From: Terriglobia bacterium | GTDB lineage: Bacteria > Acidobacteriota > Terriglobia > Terriglobales > Acidobacteriaceae | Reading direction: 5' to 3' | NCBI GenBank assembly: GCA_020072645.1 | Contig: JAIQGK010000020.1 | Coordinates: 1 to 64,000 of the forward strand | Length of the DNA stretch: 64,000 bases | Shown: positions 36,863-44,499 of the stretch, piece by piece | How the letters are laid out: each line of letters begins with the position of its first letter | How positions within the stretch are numbered: the first letter of the stretch is position 1 | The notes under the pieces: model-generated | Database searches by the model: none | What the model was told of the DNA's origin: nothing | The model's input: the letters and a program-made list of their open reading frames with translations, nothing else | Translations under genes and position numbers: made by a program

Positions 36863-37315
36863 TGTTGGTACTCTGATGCCATGTTAAGCAACTCGAATGC
36901 TGGCGGCCACAGAACGCCTAAGCCTGTCAATTCTCTCTAAAATGCTATGCATGTCACACAAAATAAAATGGTTAATGAGAGTCCAATATTCCACAAGGCA
37001 GGAGAAGAATCTTTGGTTTCCGAGTTGCTTATATAAGAAGCAAATAAAGAGGCACGTAAACTAAACATGATTTCAACCCTCTTCCAAGAATTGAGACTTC
37101 TTCAATCCGTGTGTCTTGGCGCAAGCTGGGACTGCATCGTGCATCGCCTTTCCTGAGAGATTTCCCTTCCTCCTTCGCCTCTTTGCAAAAGGCGGCCTGT
37201 GATCAGGCCGCTTTTTTATTTTTCTTTTTTACAGATTCATTACACGGCGCGGTGACAACCGGGCTCTCGGCTGCATCTAATCGTCGTTCCCACAACATAT
37301 TTGACGGTAATTATT
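36863..37315. other. Intergenic region before dksA, ends of transcripts
   Basis: This 453-base region is A+T rich near 36950-37060 and contains a short palindrome (ttgctt/aagcaa, 37025-37043). A strong plus-strand terminator closes at 37217. The terminator ends either a long 3' untranslated part of the sigma-54 activator or a separate small RNA. No recognised RNA family was seen. Confidence 0.4.
37192..37217 (+). terminator. Intrinsic terminator upstream of dksA
   Basis: An 8-bp perfect stem (gcggcctg / caggccgc) with a 4-base loop is followed by six T, and flanking A and T runs can lengthen the stem. It ends whatever is transcribed from the left, 100 bases before the DksA-like gene. Confidence 0.88.
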
Positions 37316-37717
37316 ATGGCGACTAAGATAAATCACTTATCAAAAGACATGGACAAGAAGAAGCTGGAAGGCTTTAAAAAACGACTGGAAGAGCGCCAGC
37401 AGGTCCTGCGCAAAGCCGTGAGCCGTACGGAAGAAGACGGCCGCATTGCTGACCAGGACACAGCTCAGGACATTGCTGATCGCGCGGCAAGCTCTTACAC
37501 CAAGGAATTTCTTTTTGCCCAGAGCAATAACGATCGCCAGCTTTTAGCGATGGTTGAGACTGCTTTGCAGCGGATTCGTGAAGGCGAATTTGGCGAATGC
37601 GTGAACTGCGGCAATGAGATCAATGCCAAGCGCCTGGAAGCCGTGCCCTGGACACGCTACTGCATCGCCTGCCAGGAGAAGTTGGAAAACGGCCAACTGG
37701 AAGAAGTCGTGGAATAA
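37316..37717 (+). CDS. TraR/DksA family zinc-finger transcription factor
   Basis: This 133-residue protein resembles DksA, which binds the RNA polymerase secondary channel and acts with ppGpp. The coiled-coil tip has the DxxDxA acidic motif (D52-I-A-D55-R-A57). The zinc finger has four Cys (C95, C98, C116, C119; CVNCGN and CIACQ). It is slightly shorter than E. coli DksA (151). ATG at 37316 is used; a TTG at 37301 and an ATG at 37349 are alternatives. A TTGACG-N17-TAAGAT pair over 37301-37329 could be a promoter, which would favour the later start. Confidence 0.88.
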   Translation: MATKINHLSKDMDKKKLEGFKKRLEERQQVLRKAVSRTEEDGRIADQDTAQDIADRAASSYTKEFLFAQSNNDRQLLAMVETALQRIREGEFGECVNCGNEINAKRLEAVPWTRYCIACQEKLENGQLEEVVE

Positions 37718-37733
37718 TTTCTTCCGCAAATTC

Positions 37734-37763
37734 AAAAGGAGATGCATCGCGCATCTCCTTTTT
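37734..37763 (+). terminator. Terminator between dksA-like and tonB-like genes
   Basis: A 12-bp stem (aaaaggagatgc / gcatctcctttt) with a 5-base loop is followed by T-rich sequence. It lies 17 bases after the dksA-like stop and 16 bases before the convergent tonB end, and can work in both directions. Confidence 0.9.
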
Positions 37764-37778
37764 GTCTTCAGTTTTGTT

Positions 37779-38681
37779 TTAGTAGAGGTTGAAGGCCACT
37801 TCAATATTCATTTCCACTGCCACGGCGCGGCCATCTTTCTTTGAAGGATCAAACTTCCAGGTCTTCACGCCTTCAATGGCTTTTTCATCCAGGCCCATGC
37901 CCAGTGAACGAATCACGCTCGGGCTATGCACGCGGCCATCCGTGCCCACAATAATCTTCAGCACCACAACACCCTGATATTTGGCCTTGCGCGCCTCTTC
38001 TGAAAATTCAGGTTCAGGAGTAAAGATCGGGCGGGGTGCGCTTACGCCGTCACCCACGTGGAAGATTCCGGGGCCAACTCCAGGTCCTCCGTGTCCTGAT
38101 CCAACGCCACCGCCACTGCCGCTGCCAATACCGCCGCCAACGCCGACGCCGTTCGAGGGAGTCATCAATTTGGAGAGCGGATCGCCCAACTGCGTGTTTG
38201 GAGGAGTCTTTATATCGGCAATCACCGTAGGCTCCATCATCAACTTACTCTTCTGCTGAACCATTACAGTTGGCGGAGTGAATTGCTGCTTCGCCGCTTT
38301 CGGGGGCGTACCGGCGGACGCTTTCAATTTGCTGGCATCGCCGCCACCCCCACCGCTGGGACCGCCTTTGCCGACTTTCATCGGTATATATGGCGCAAGT
38401 TCCACGGAGTTGGCGGTCGTGGGCGGAATGATCTTTGCCGGAACCGTCAAATGCAGCAGCCATAACATCAAGCCCAGGGCCGCCGTATGGGTCACAAAGG
38501 AAAGTAGAAAGTTTTCCGGGCGCTGCTGGTACGTGCCATACCCGACACCGAGCATCGTGGGCATCACCGAGGTGTTCAGGGGCGGCTCTTTAGCGAATTT
38601 GACTACTTCCTGTTGCTGCGCTTCAGAGTCACCGGAGGCTGGGCTTTTGGGCTTCGGGTTTTGTGGATCAGGCAAAGGCAT
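37779..38681 (-). CDS. TonB-like energy transducer
   Basis: This 300-residue protein has a cytoplasmic lead, one membrane helix (about 59-77, FVTHTAALGLMLWLLHLTV), a Gly/Ser-rich spacer instead of the usual Pro-rich one (GVGGGIGSGSGGGVGSGHGG), and a C-terminal TonB domain. The latter has the pattern FSEEARKAKYQGVVVLKIIV, GTDGRVH and AIEGVKTWKFDPSKKDG. It probably couples the proton motive force to an outer-membrane receptor. No ExbB/ExbD or receptor is adjacent. Upstream lie a FecR-like secreted protein and a PilZ protein on the same strand. Confidence 0.85.
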   Translation of the reverse strand: MPLPDPQNPKPKSPASGDSEAQQQEVVKFAKEPPLNTSVMPTMLGVGYGTYQQRPENFLLSFVTHTAALGLMLWLLHLTVPAKIIPPTTANSVELAPYIPMKVGKGGPSGGGGGDASKLKASAGTPPKAAKQQFTPPTVMVQQKSKLMMEPTVIADIKTPPNTQLGDPLSKLMTPSNGVGVGGGIGSGSGGGVGSGHGGPGVGPGIFHVGDGVSAPRPIFTPEPEFSEEARKAKYQGVVVLKIIVGTDGRVHSPSVIRSLGMGLDEKAIEGVKTWKFDPSKKDGRAVAVEMNIEVAFNLY

Positions 38682-38781
38682 AATAAAAGTTTATCTAGTT
38701 TAGACTCCACACGGCGAATAAAAGTTTCACTTTGGTATTTGCACTAAAGCCACCATTTGTAATCCGTGCCGAACCAACAAC

Positions 38782-39774
38782 TTAACGGTGAAACAGTGAG
38801 CCGAAAAAGCCCTTTACCCGCCCCATAAAGCCCTTCTTCTCTTTCCGGGGCTTCTCTTCTGGTTTAGATGTCTCGGCGACTGGCGTTGGAGACACTTCTG
38901 GCCGCTTTTCTACCAGAACGATGGGATCGACTCTTTCTTGCACGAAATAAACGTTCGGAAGCGTGGAAAATCGCACCTTTGCCACTGCATAGGAGCGGCC
39001 TGAGGCTGGCCGGGCGCTGAACACAAAAGGCGTATCCACTTGCACATGGACCTGACCGGGCTTATCGGGCGGCAACGGTGACGTAGTCTCAGCACTGATG
39101 ACCGCAACGCGCTCCGCCGGTTTGGGCGTTTCGTCCGCCGGCTTGGGGCTCGGCTGCGCTTCTGTGCGCATCACAGGCGCTGCCGCAGGACAGCCGCAGT
39201 CGGCGGTGAGTTCCGCTTTACCATTCAGCTTGCCGCCGCGGAAAACCATTGTCTGATTAGGGCCAGATTTATAAACTCCCGTTCCGAGCAGCTCTGAAAA
39301 CGTAATTTCGCCCGCATTCCCAGCCAGCGGCTTCACGCACGTGTCGCCTTTTTTGTTGATTCCCAGGGCGAAATGAAATGTGCCAGGTCCCACCAGCGCG
39401 ACGTTGAAATCTGGAGTGATCACAACATCAGCAGCTTGCTGCTTAAGTTCGTAGTCGATTTCCAATGTGCCTGTGCCTGTTGCCAACATCAGACCCTGGC
39501 CGCTCGCCGTCACGTTCAGGCCGCTGTTTGGGCAGATACGCACTTGCCCGCCGCGCGCCAGTTTGAGCGTTGCCGGAGCGATTCCCGCTGACAATTCTGA
39601 ACCGGAATAGACCGCCATTCCCGATCCAGCCAGTTGCATGGCGCTGGAGCTGTTCGCATCGGAAGCAAATAGCTCGCCCACCGGCGGCACGTTTTGTGTG
39701 GATGCATTTTGCGCGACAATCGGCGCCGTGAGGAGCAGGGAAGCGGCCCATCCGTGACGAAAAACGCGTTTCAG
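38782..39774 (-). CDS. Secreted FecR-like protein with probable non-ATG start
   Basis: The obvious reading frame from a GTG at 39690 lacks any export signal, but the frame stays open upstream. Starting at a CTG at 39774 (or ATT/ATC just before) gives M-KRVFRHGWAASLLLTAPIVAQ, a textbook signal peptide that leads into NASTQN and the rest (330 residues). The body has a FecR-like beta domain (LKLARGGQVRICPNSGLNV; TPDFNVALVGPGTF) with Cys residues, and a Pro-rich charged tail ending GFFGSLFHR. No good ribosome site is visible. The start is inferred from the signal peptide. It begins 31 bases after the PilZ gene. Confidence 0.65.
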   Translation of the reverse strand: MKRVFRHGWAASLLLTAPIVAQNASTQNVPPVGELFASDANSSSAMQLAGSGMAVYSGSELSAGIAPATLKLARGGQVRICPNSGLNVTASGQGLMLATGTGTLEIDYELKQQAADVVITPDFNVALVGPGTFHFALGINKKGDTCVKPLAGNAGEITFSELLGTGVYKSGPNQTMVFRGGKLNGKAELTADCGCPAAAPVMRTEAQPSPKPADETPKPAERVAVISAETTSPLPPDKPGQVHVQVDTPFVFSARPASGRSYAVAKVRFSTLPNVYFVQERVDPIVLVEKRPEVSPTPVAETSKPEEKPRKEKKGFMGRVKGFFGSLFHR

Positions 39775-39804
39775 AATGATGTACCGGTGGACTGACAGAA
39801 CGCG

Positions 39805-40128
39805 TTACTCCTCACCTACAAAATCGTATTTCTCAATTGTGACGGCAACGCCCTGGCCCTGCGCCGCTTTGTCCACACGGAGAATTTTTCCCTTGCAGCG
39901 CACCCGGATAGGATCTGCGAGCGTAACTTCAGGAGGCAGCGTCATTACGAATTCAATCGGCGCGCCGGCGGTAATCTCGGTATCCAGATACATGAAGACA
40001 CCGCGTGAGCTCACGTCGCGCGTGTGCCCGGCCAATTCCCGTTTGCCATTATCCAGAAACTTCACTGAAATGGGCAGATCGAGCGAAAACCGCCGGGTGG
40101 TTCGCTTCTCCGGCTGCGGCTGCGCCAT
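39805..40128 (-). CDS. PilZ domain protein
   Basis: This 107-residue protein is essentially one PilZ domain. It has RTTRRFSLDLPISVKF with the RxxxR arm and DVSSRGVFMYLD with the DxSxxG motif, both intact, so it should bind c-di-GMP. The start at 40128 (MAQPQPEKR) is preferred to an in-frame start at 40272, because the longer leader covers a tandem repeat (40221-40250) and looks non-coding. It may regulate the FecR-like and TonB genes or act as a general c-di-GMP receptor. Confidence 0.85.
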   Translation of the reverse strand: MAQPQPEKRTTRRFSLDLPISVKFLDNGKRELAGHTRDVSSRGVFMYLDTEITAGAPIEFVMTLPPEVTLADPIRVRCKGKILRVDKAAQGQGVAVTIEKYDFVGEE

Positions 40129-40220
40129 GCTGGGCCTCCAAAATACTCTGGATCGTTGGCACGATTTTAGCCTATGTGAGTGCAATTTTGCTGGATATTC
40201 TGACGGCCAAAGTCCGCCCT

Positions 40221-40250
40221 TATCGCGGATGATCGCGGATTGACGCGGAT
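40221..40250. repeat. Three tandem 10-base cgcggat units
   Basis: Three successive 10-base units each end in cgcggat (tatcgcggat, gatcgcggat, tgacgcggat). They lie upstream of the PilZ gene and share the 10-base spacing and ggat core of the palindrome at 17881-17955. They may be a member of the same dispersed repeat class. Confidence 0.5.
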
Positions 40251-40475
40251 CACGAATGCGCTGAAAGTCCAACTTCTCGCCTAGCCCGAGCGGAACGGAT
40301 GAAGGAAAATGAATCAGATTGTCGAAGGACTTGTAAACGATCTGGAGTGAAAGCGGTAAGCCTCGTTGAGAATGACCATCTGCGAGGCCGGCTTGCGCGC
40401 CGAGCGGATTGCCTCAGGAGCGAGTAAAAGTTTATCAAGGCGAGGATTTCGAGCGGTGTGGAGCGAAGCGACAGC

Positions 40476-41051
40476 TCAAAGCTCCAGGAAATTCTGCAGC
40501 AGCAACCGGCCCGATTCCGTTAGAACGCTTTCCGGATGGAACTGCACGCCTTCAACAGGGAAGCGACGATGGCGCAGACCCATGATTACCCGCGTGCCGT
40601 CGGCTTCACGCGTTTCCGCGCTGATTTCCAATTCGCGGGGCAGGCCCTCTTCGGCCACGATGAGCGAGTGATAGCGGGTTGCGGTCATCGGCTGGGGCAG
40701 GTTCCGGAAGAGCGTCTTGTCATCATGCTTGATCTGGCTGGTCTTGCCGTGCATCAGCTGGTGGGCTCGAACCACGTTGCCCCCAAATGCAGCCCCAATC
40801 GCTTGATGTCCCAAACACACACCCAGCACCGGCAGCTTGCCGGCAAAGTGTTTGATCAGATCAATACTGATGCCCGCCTGCTGCGGCGTGCAGGGGCCGG
40901 GAGAAATCAGGATGTGGCTGGGCCGCATCTGCTCGACTTCTGCAGGCGTGACCTGGTCATTGCGGCGCACTTCCACTTTTTGTCCCAGTTCTCCAAGGTA
41001 TTGCACCAGGTTGTAGGTAAAGGAATCGTAGTTGTCGAGAACGAATACCAT
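40476..41051 (-). CDS. Anthranilate/aminodeoxychorismate synthase glutaminase
   Basis: This 191-residue class I glutamine amidotransferase supplies ammonia to TrpE or PabB. Motifs are [16 protein letters not shown], the catalytic Cys in [16 protein letters not shown], and the His/Glu pair in VQFHPES. The length fits TrpG/PabA. No synthase partner is adjacent and trpD is about 27 kb away, so trpG and pabA cannot be told apart; one gene often serves both. A 12-bp inverted repeat lies upstream. Confidence 0.92.
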   Translation of the reverse strand: MVFVLDNYDSFTYNLVQYLGELGQKVEVRRNDQVTPAEVEQMRPSHILISPGPCTPQQAGISIDLIKHFAGKLPVLGVCLGHQAIGAAFGGNVVRAHQLMHGKTSQIKHDDKTLFRNLPQPMTATRYHSLIVAEEGLPRELEISAETREADGTRVIMGLRHRRFPVEGVQFHPESVLTESGRLLLQNFLEL

Positions 41052-41167
41052 GGCGGAAAGTCCTGTGAGAACAGTTTAGCGGAGGTGGCAAGAGCATACC
41101 ACCCGAAGGGCCGCATCCCGTGATTCTGGAAGAGGCCCGGGATGCCGCAATACGGGGAGCCAAGGAT

Positions 41168-41204
41168 TTCCTCCCGCCCGCCTCGATCTGAAGGGCGGGA
41201 GGAA
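41168..41204. terminator. G+C-rich hairpin between trpG/pabA and carbonic anhydrase
   Basis: A perfect 12-bp stem (ttcctcccgccc / gggcgggaggaa) with a 13-base loop lies 25 bases beyond the carbonic anhydrase stop. On the minus strand it lacks a T tract (atcc follows), while on the plus strand it is followed by T-rich DNA. It probably attenuates or protects transcript ends rather than being a classical terminator. Confidence 0.6.
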
Positions 41205-41229
41205 CTTTCTTTTGTGTCTCGCGTGCCGG

Positions 41230-41772
41230 TTACGCGCTCCTGCGCGCCGCGGTAGGCAGTTTCGCCGCCGCGGGTTCCGATATCTCTTTCAGCCGCCCAG
41301 TCGTTACGTCATAAACAAAGCCGCGCACGGGAATGTGACTGGGGATAAATGGATGGCTGCGCACGCGCTGGATTTGCCGCCGCACATTTTCCTCCACGTC
41401 AGAAAACGCATGGAAGTGCACCGGAGCCACAAATGCCGTGCCGCTTTGTTTCTCCAGTCTGCCCAGCAGTTCGTGGTCCTTGAAGGTGAGCATGCCGCAA
41501 TCTGTGTGATTGATGATGATGAACTCTTGGGTTCCCAGCAGATGGTGGGAGATGATCAGCGAGCGCAAAGCGTCCTCGCTGGCGATGCCGCCGGCATTGC
41601 GGATAATGTGGGCGTCTCCGGTCTTTAATCCCAGAAACTGCTCTACCGTAAGGCGCGCGTCCATGCATGCCAGCACCGCCAGCTTGCGCGCTGGAGGCAT
41701 GGGCAGATGTCCCAGGGTAAATTGGTCCGCATACTTCAGATTGTTTTGTAAAACCTCATCGATAACGCTCAT
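41230..41772 (-). CDS. Beta-class carbonic anhydrase
   Basis: The 180-residue enzyme interconverts CO2 and bicarbonate. Zinc ligands are visible in LACMDARL (Cys, with the Asp-Arg dyad) and NHTDCGM (His and Cys). IIRNAGG and the conserved SEDALRSL are also present. ATG at 41772 (MSVIDEVLQ) has a good site (ggaaaggaaa) directly upstream; an in-frame ATG at 41814 has none and encodes a Lys-rich leader. It is preceded by a six-Cys leader peptide (41899-41976) on the same strand, so its expression may depend on cysteine supply. Confidence 0.92.
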   Translation of the reverse strand: MSVIDEVLQNNLKYADQFTLGHLPMPPARKLAVLACMDARLTVEQFLGLKTGDAHIIRNAGGIASEDALRSLIISHHLLGTQEFIIINHTDCGMLTFKDHELLGRLEKQSGTAFVAPVHFHAFSDVEENVRRQIQRVRSHPFIPSHIPVRGFVYDVTTGRLKEISEPAAAKLPTAARRSA

Positions 41773-41898
41773 GGATTTTTCCTTTCCTTTTTTATCTTCA
41801 GGCTTTTTATCCATAGCCAGCGCCGATTGGGAAGGATGCAGAAAGGAAAGCCCACCGCCCCGCTTAGTGCTGGCGATGGAAACTCTTGGTTTAAAGGC

Positions 41899-41976
41899 TT
41901 AAAACTGCAAAGAGCCGCCGTCGCCGCTGGTGACGCAGCAACAACAACAGCAGAGGAGCTGTGAACGACGGTGCAT
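41899..41976 (-). CDS. Poly-cysteine leader peptide
   Basis: This 25-codon frame begins ATG CAC CGT CGT and contains six consecutive Cys codons (residues 9-14, TGC TGT TGT TGT TGC TGC), followed by VTSGDGG and a stop at 41899. There is no ribosome site, but a promoter-like -10 (TATACT) lies 8 bases before the ATG, so the message would begin essentially at the start codon. It lies about 126 bases before the carbonic anhydrase start. Leaderless poly-Cys mini-ORFs act as cysteine-responsive attenuators in mycobacteria; a similar role here is inferred. The downstream 126 bases contain no strong terminator hairpin. Confidence 0.6.
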   Translation of the reverse strand: MHRRSQLLCCCCCCVTSGDGGSLQF

Positions 41977-41984
41977 GGAATCAG

Positions 41985-42013
41985 AGTATAGAAGCTGCGG
42001 TGGCTTTGTGCAA
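41985..42013 (-). promoter_or_regulatory. Predicted promoter of the poly-Cys leader and carbonic anhydrase
   Basis: On the minus strand, TTGCAC (42013-42008) is separated by 17 bases from TATACT (41990-41985). The -10 matches the sigma-70 consensus at five of six positions; the -35 is weak. The expected start point, 6-8 bases on, falls at about 41977-41979, one to three bases from the leader ATG. Confidence 0.5.
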
Positions 42014-42063
42014 ACCTTCACTGCCATTGCCACTCGATCCCGCATTTGTGCTAGCCTTCCTTT

Positions 42064-43014
42064 GTGTTGCATATCACCAATGGCGAATCGGTGACGGGCA
42101 CCTTCCGGCAAGTCAGGTTTCCGGGAACGTATCTTGCGTGGAACGACGTGCTACATGACGGTCCCGTGCCTCAGACTGCGACGCTGAATGAACTGTCTGA
42201 TGTTCGCGCGCAAGCGCTGGCCGGCTTCGGCTGGGGCGATCCCGAGAAAATGCGCGCCGATTTTGCCAACCGCGACCGGACACTCCAGGATTTCCGCAAG
42301 CATCAGGACGTGGTGCTTTGGTTTGAGCATGATCTTTACGATCAGTTGCAGCTTCTCCAGTTGCTGGATTGGTTTGAGCAGCAGGACCTTGAAGGCATCA
42401 ACCTCGATCTGGTGCAGATCGATTCTTACCCCGGTGTGCGGCCGTTTTACGGGCTGGGACAGCTGAGCGGGCCACAATTGGCGCGGCTATTTCCCATGCG
42501 CAAACGTGTAACGCATGCGCAACGCAGTATTGCCACGGAAGCATGGCACGCCTTCCGCGCTGAAGATCCCACTGACATGGCGGCAATCGCACAACAAAAG
42601 TTCGAAGAGATGCCGTTTCTGGCAGCGGCCCTCACACGCTTTCTGGAAGAGTATCCATGGACCAACGACGGGCTTTCCCGCACCGAACGGCAGATCCTGC
42701 AAGCTGTTGCCACGGGCAAACGCAAGAAAGCGGATATCTATGTCGAGTCGCGCAAGCAGGAGGATGTGCCCTGGGGCGATTTGTCAGTCTATTTGCGGCT
42801 CTCATGGCTCACTGCCGGACCTAATCCCGCGCTTATTGAGTCGCCCAAGAATGAATTCACGATCACCGACGCCGGCCGCCAGTTGCTGGAAGGCAAAGCT
42901 GACTGGATCAAGCTGCAAGGCGGTATTGATCGCTGGCTCGGCGGCGTGCACCTAACAGGCGAACAGCCTAAATGGTGCTGGGATAATCAGAAGAAGACAC
43001 TCATCGGCAATTGA
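42064..43014 (+). CDS. DUF1835 domain protein
   Basis: This 316-residue cytoplasmic protein has the DUF1835 N-terminus: LHITNGESVTGTFRQ, then the WNDVLHDGPVP box at residues 26-36. A helical second part (about 150-310) ends with winged-helix-like patterns (LSRTERQILQAVATGKRKKADI in pieces). The start is GTG at 42064 or TTG at 42067, without a clear ribosome site. It is divergent from the carbonic anhydrase leader. The biochemical function of the family is not established. Confidence 0.75.
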   Translation: MLHITNGESVTGTFRQVRFPGTYLAWNDVLHDGPVPQTATLNELSDVRAQALAGFGWGDPEKMRADFANRDRTLQDFRKHQDVVLWFEHDLYDQLQLLQLLDWFEQQDLEGINLDLVQIDSYPGVRPFYGLGQLSGPQLARLFPMRKRVTHAQRSIATEAWHAFRAEDPTDMAAIAQQKFEEMPFLAAALTRFLEEYPWTNDGLSRTERQILQAVATGKRKKADIYVESRKQEDVPWGDLSVYLRLSWLTAGPNPALIESPKNEFTITDAGRQLLEGKADWIKLQGGIDRWLGGVHLTGEQPKWCWDNQKKTLIGN

Positions 43015-43135
43015 GCGATGAGAGGTCACCACATCCCGAGAGCCGGTAAATGAAATATCGGAATTTGGTGAATATGGAATCGCGATCATTGCGAGCCGCC
43101 AAGAGCCTTCACTAGCAGCTAGTCGCCAGTGCTCG

Positions 43136-44455
43136 TTATCTCAAATGTCCCGGCAGAGTCTTGGCCACGTCATTAAAGATCACGACCGCGGCAAACAGCA
43201 CCAGGAACACAAAGGCCGCCTGATACACGCGCTCCTTCACTTCCTGTTTAATGTCGCGACGCATGACTGCTTCCACCAGCAGCATGAGCATCAGGCCGCC
43301 ATCCAGAATTGGAATTGGCAGCAAATTGAAGATGGCAAGATTCAGGCTGATCAGCGCCATGAACTTCAGCAGTGAAGGCATGCCCATTCTGGCTGCCTGG
43401 CCGGAATAACGCATGATCCCGATGGGGCCGCTCATCTGCTGGATCGAATTTTTGTGCTGGATGAGCTTGCCCAGCAATTCAAAGATCAGCAGGGAATTGC
43501 TCTTGCACTCTTCATAAGAGGTTTGCACCGCTGTGCGGAAAGGTAGGTTCTCCACCTGCTCCATGCTCACACCAATCCGATACTTTTTCTGCGTGGAGTC
43601 AGGTGAGCCTACGAGCTGACCGGGAATAGCCAGCGTCAGGTTCTTGCGGTCGCGCAGGATGGTCAACTGCACCGGATTTCCCTTGGCTTCCTGCAGCGCT
43701 CCCAGCAGGTCATCCACGGAACGGATGGGCTTGCCATTCACTGAGACCAACACGTCGCCGCTCTGGATGTGGGCTTTGTCGGCGGGCAGTCCCGGCTCGA
43801 TCATCCCCACTACGCCCGGCGGATCCAGCCCGACATCTCCTTCATGGTCTTTGCCGGTAGTTTCCGGCACCAGAGTCATGTCCACAGTTTTATCGCCGCG
43901 TAATACCTTGACTGGAACCTGCTGCCCGGGGTTGATGCTGACGCGAATCAGGAACTGCTCCCAGGTGGGATTATCAATGCCCTGCACGTTGACGATCCTG
44001 TCGCCTACCTGCAAACCGGCTTTTTCCGCCGGAGAATTGGGCGTAACGAAAACCACGTCCACGGGGGCCTTGCTGAAAGCGAAATACTCATGATGGAACG
44101 TGTAAAGGACTGCGAGGACCACAAAAGCCAGGATAATGTTCATCGCCGGGCCGGCAATCGCCACCAGAAAGCGCTGCCAGCGGGGATGGCTCATGAACTC
44201 GCCGGGATCGCCCGTCCGTGCTTCCATGGGATTTTCGCCGGCCATCTTCACGTAGCCGCCCAGAGGAAGAAGGCTGATGCGATAGTCGGTATCACCGCGC
44301 TTGAACCCGAACAGCCGCTTGCCAAAGCCGAGGCTGAAGACTTCCACCCGGACCTTGAACAGCTTGGCTACGGCATAATGGCCGAACTCATGGACAAATA
44401 CCAAAATGCCTAAAACGAATATGAACGCGACGACGCTAAGTGATAATAACTGCAT
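43136..44455 (-). CDS. rseP: Site-2 zinc metalloprotease RseP
   Basis: This 439-residue membrane protease cleaves substrates such as anti-sigma factors within the membrane. The zinc site is VHEFGH (21-26, catalytic Glu23). Two periplasmic PDZ domains follow (around 130-200 and 205-290, GDRIVNVQGID and GDVLVSVNGKPI), then the second metal motif NLLPIPILDGG near residue 385. It closes the uppS-cdsA-dxr-rseP cluster, the classic neighbourhood for this gene. Confidence 0.95.
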   Translation of the reverse strand: MQLLSLSVVAFIFVLGILVFVHEFGHYAVAKLFKVRVEVFSLGFGKRLFGFKRGDTDYRISLLPLGGYVKMAGENPMEARTGDPGEFMSHPRWQRFLVAIAGPAMNIILAFVVLAVLYTFHHEYFAFSKAPVDVVFVTPNSPAEKAGLQVGDRIVNVQGIDNPTWEQFLIRVSINPGQQVPVKVLRGDKTVDMTLVPETTGKDHEGDVGLDPPGVVGMIEPGLPADKAHIQSGDVLVSVNGKPIRSVDDLLGALQEAKGNPVQLTILRDRKNLTLAIPGQLVGSPDSTQKKYRIGVSMEQVENLPFRTAVQTSYEECKSNSLLIFELLGKLIQHKNSIQQMSGPIGIMRYSGQAARMGMPSLLKFMALISLNLAIFNLLPIPILDGGLMLMLLVEAVMRRDIKQEVKERVYQAAFVFLVLFAAVVIFNDVAKTLPGHLR

Positions 44456-44499
44456 AATGAAGGTGATTCGATATTGTAACTTTAAAGCGCCGCAGCCCG

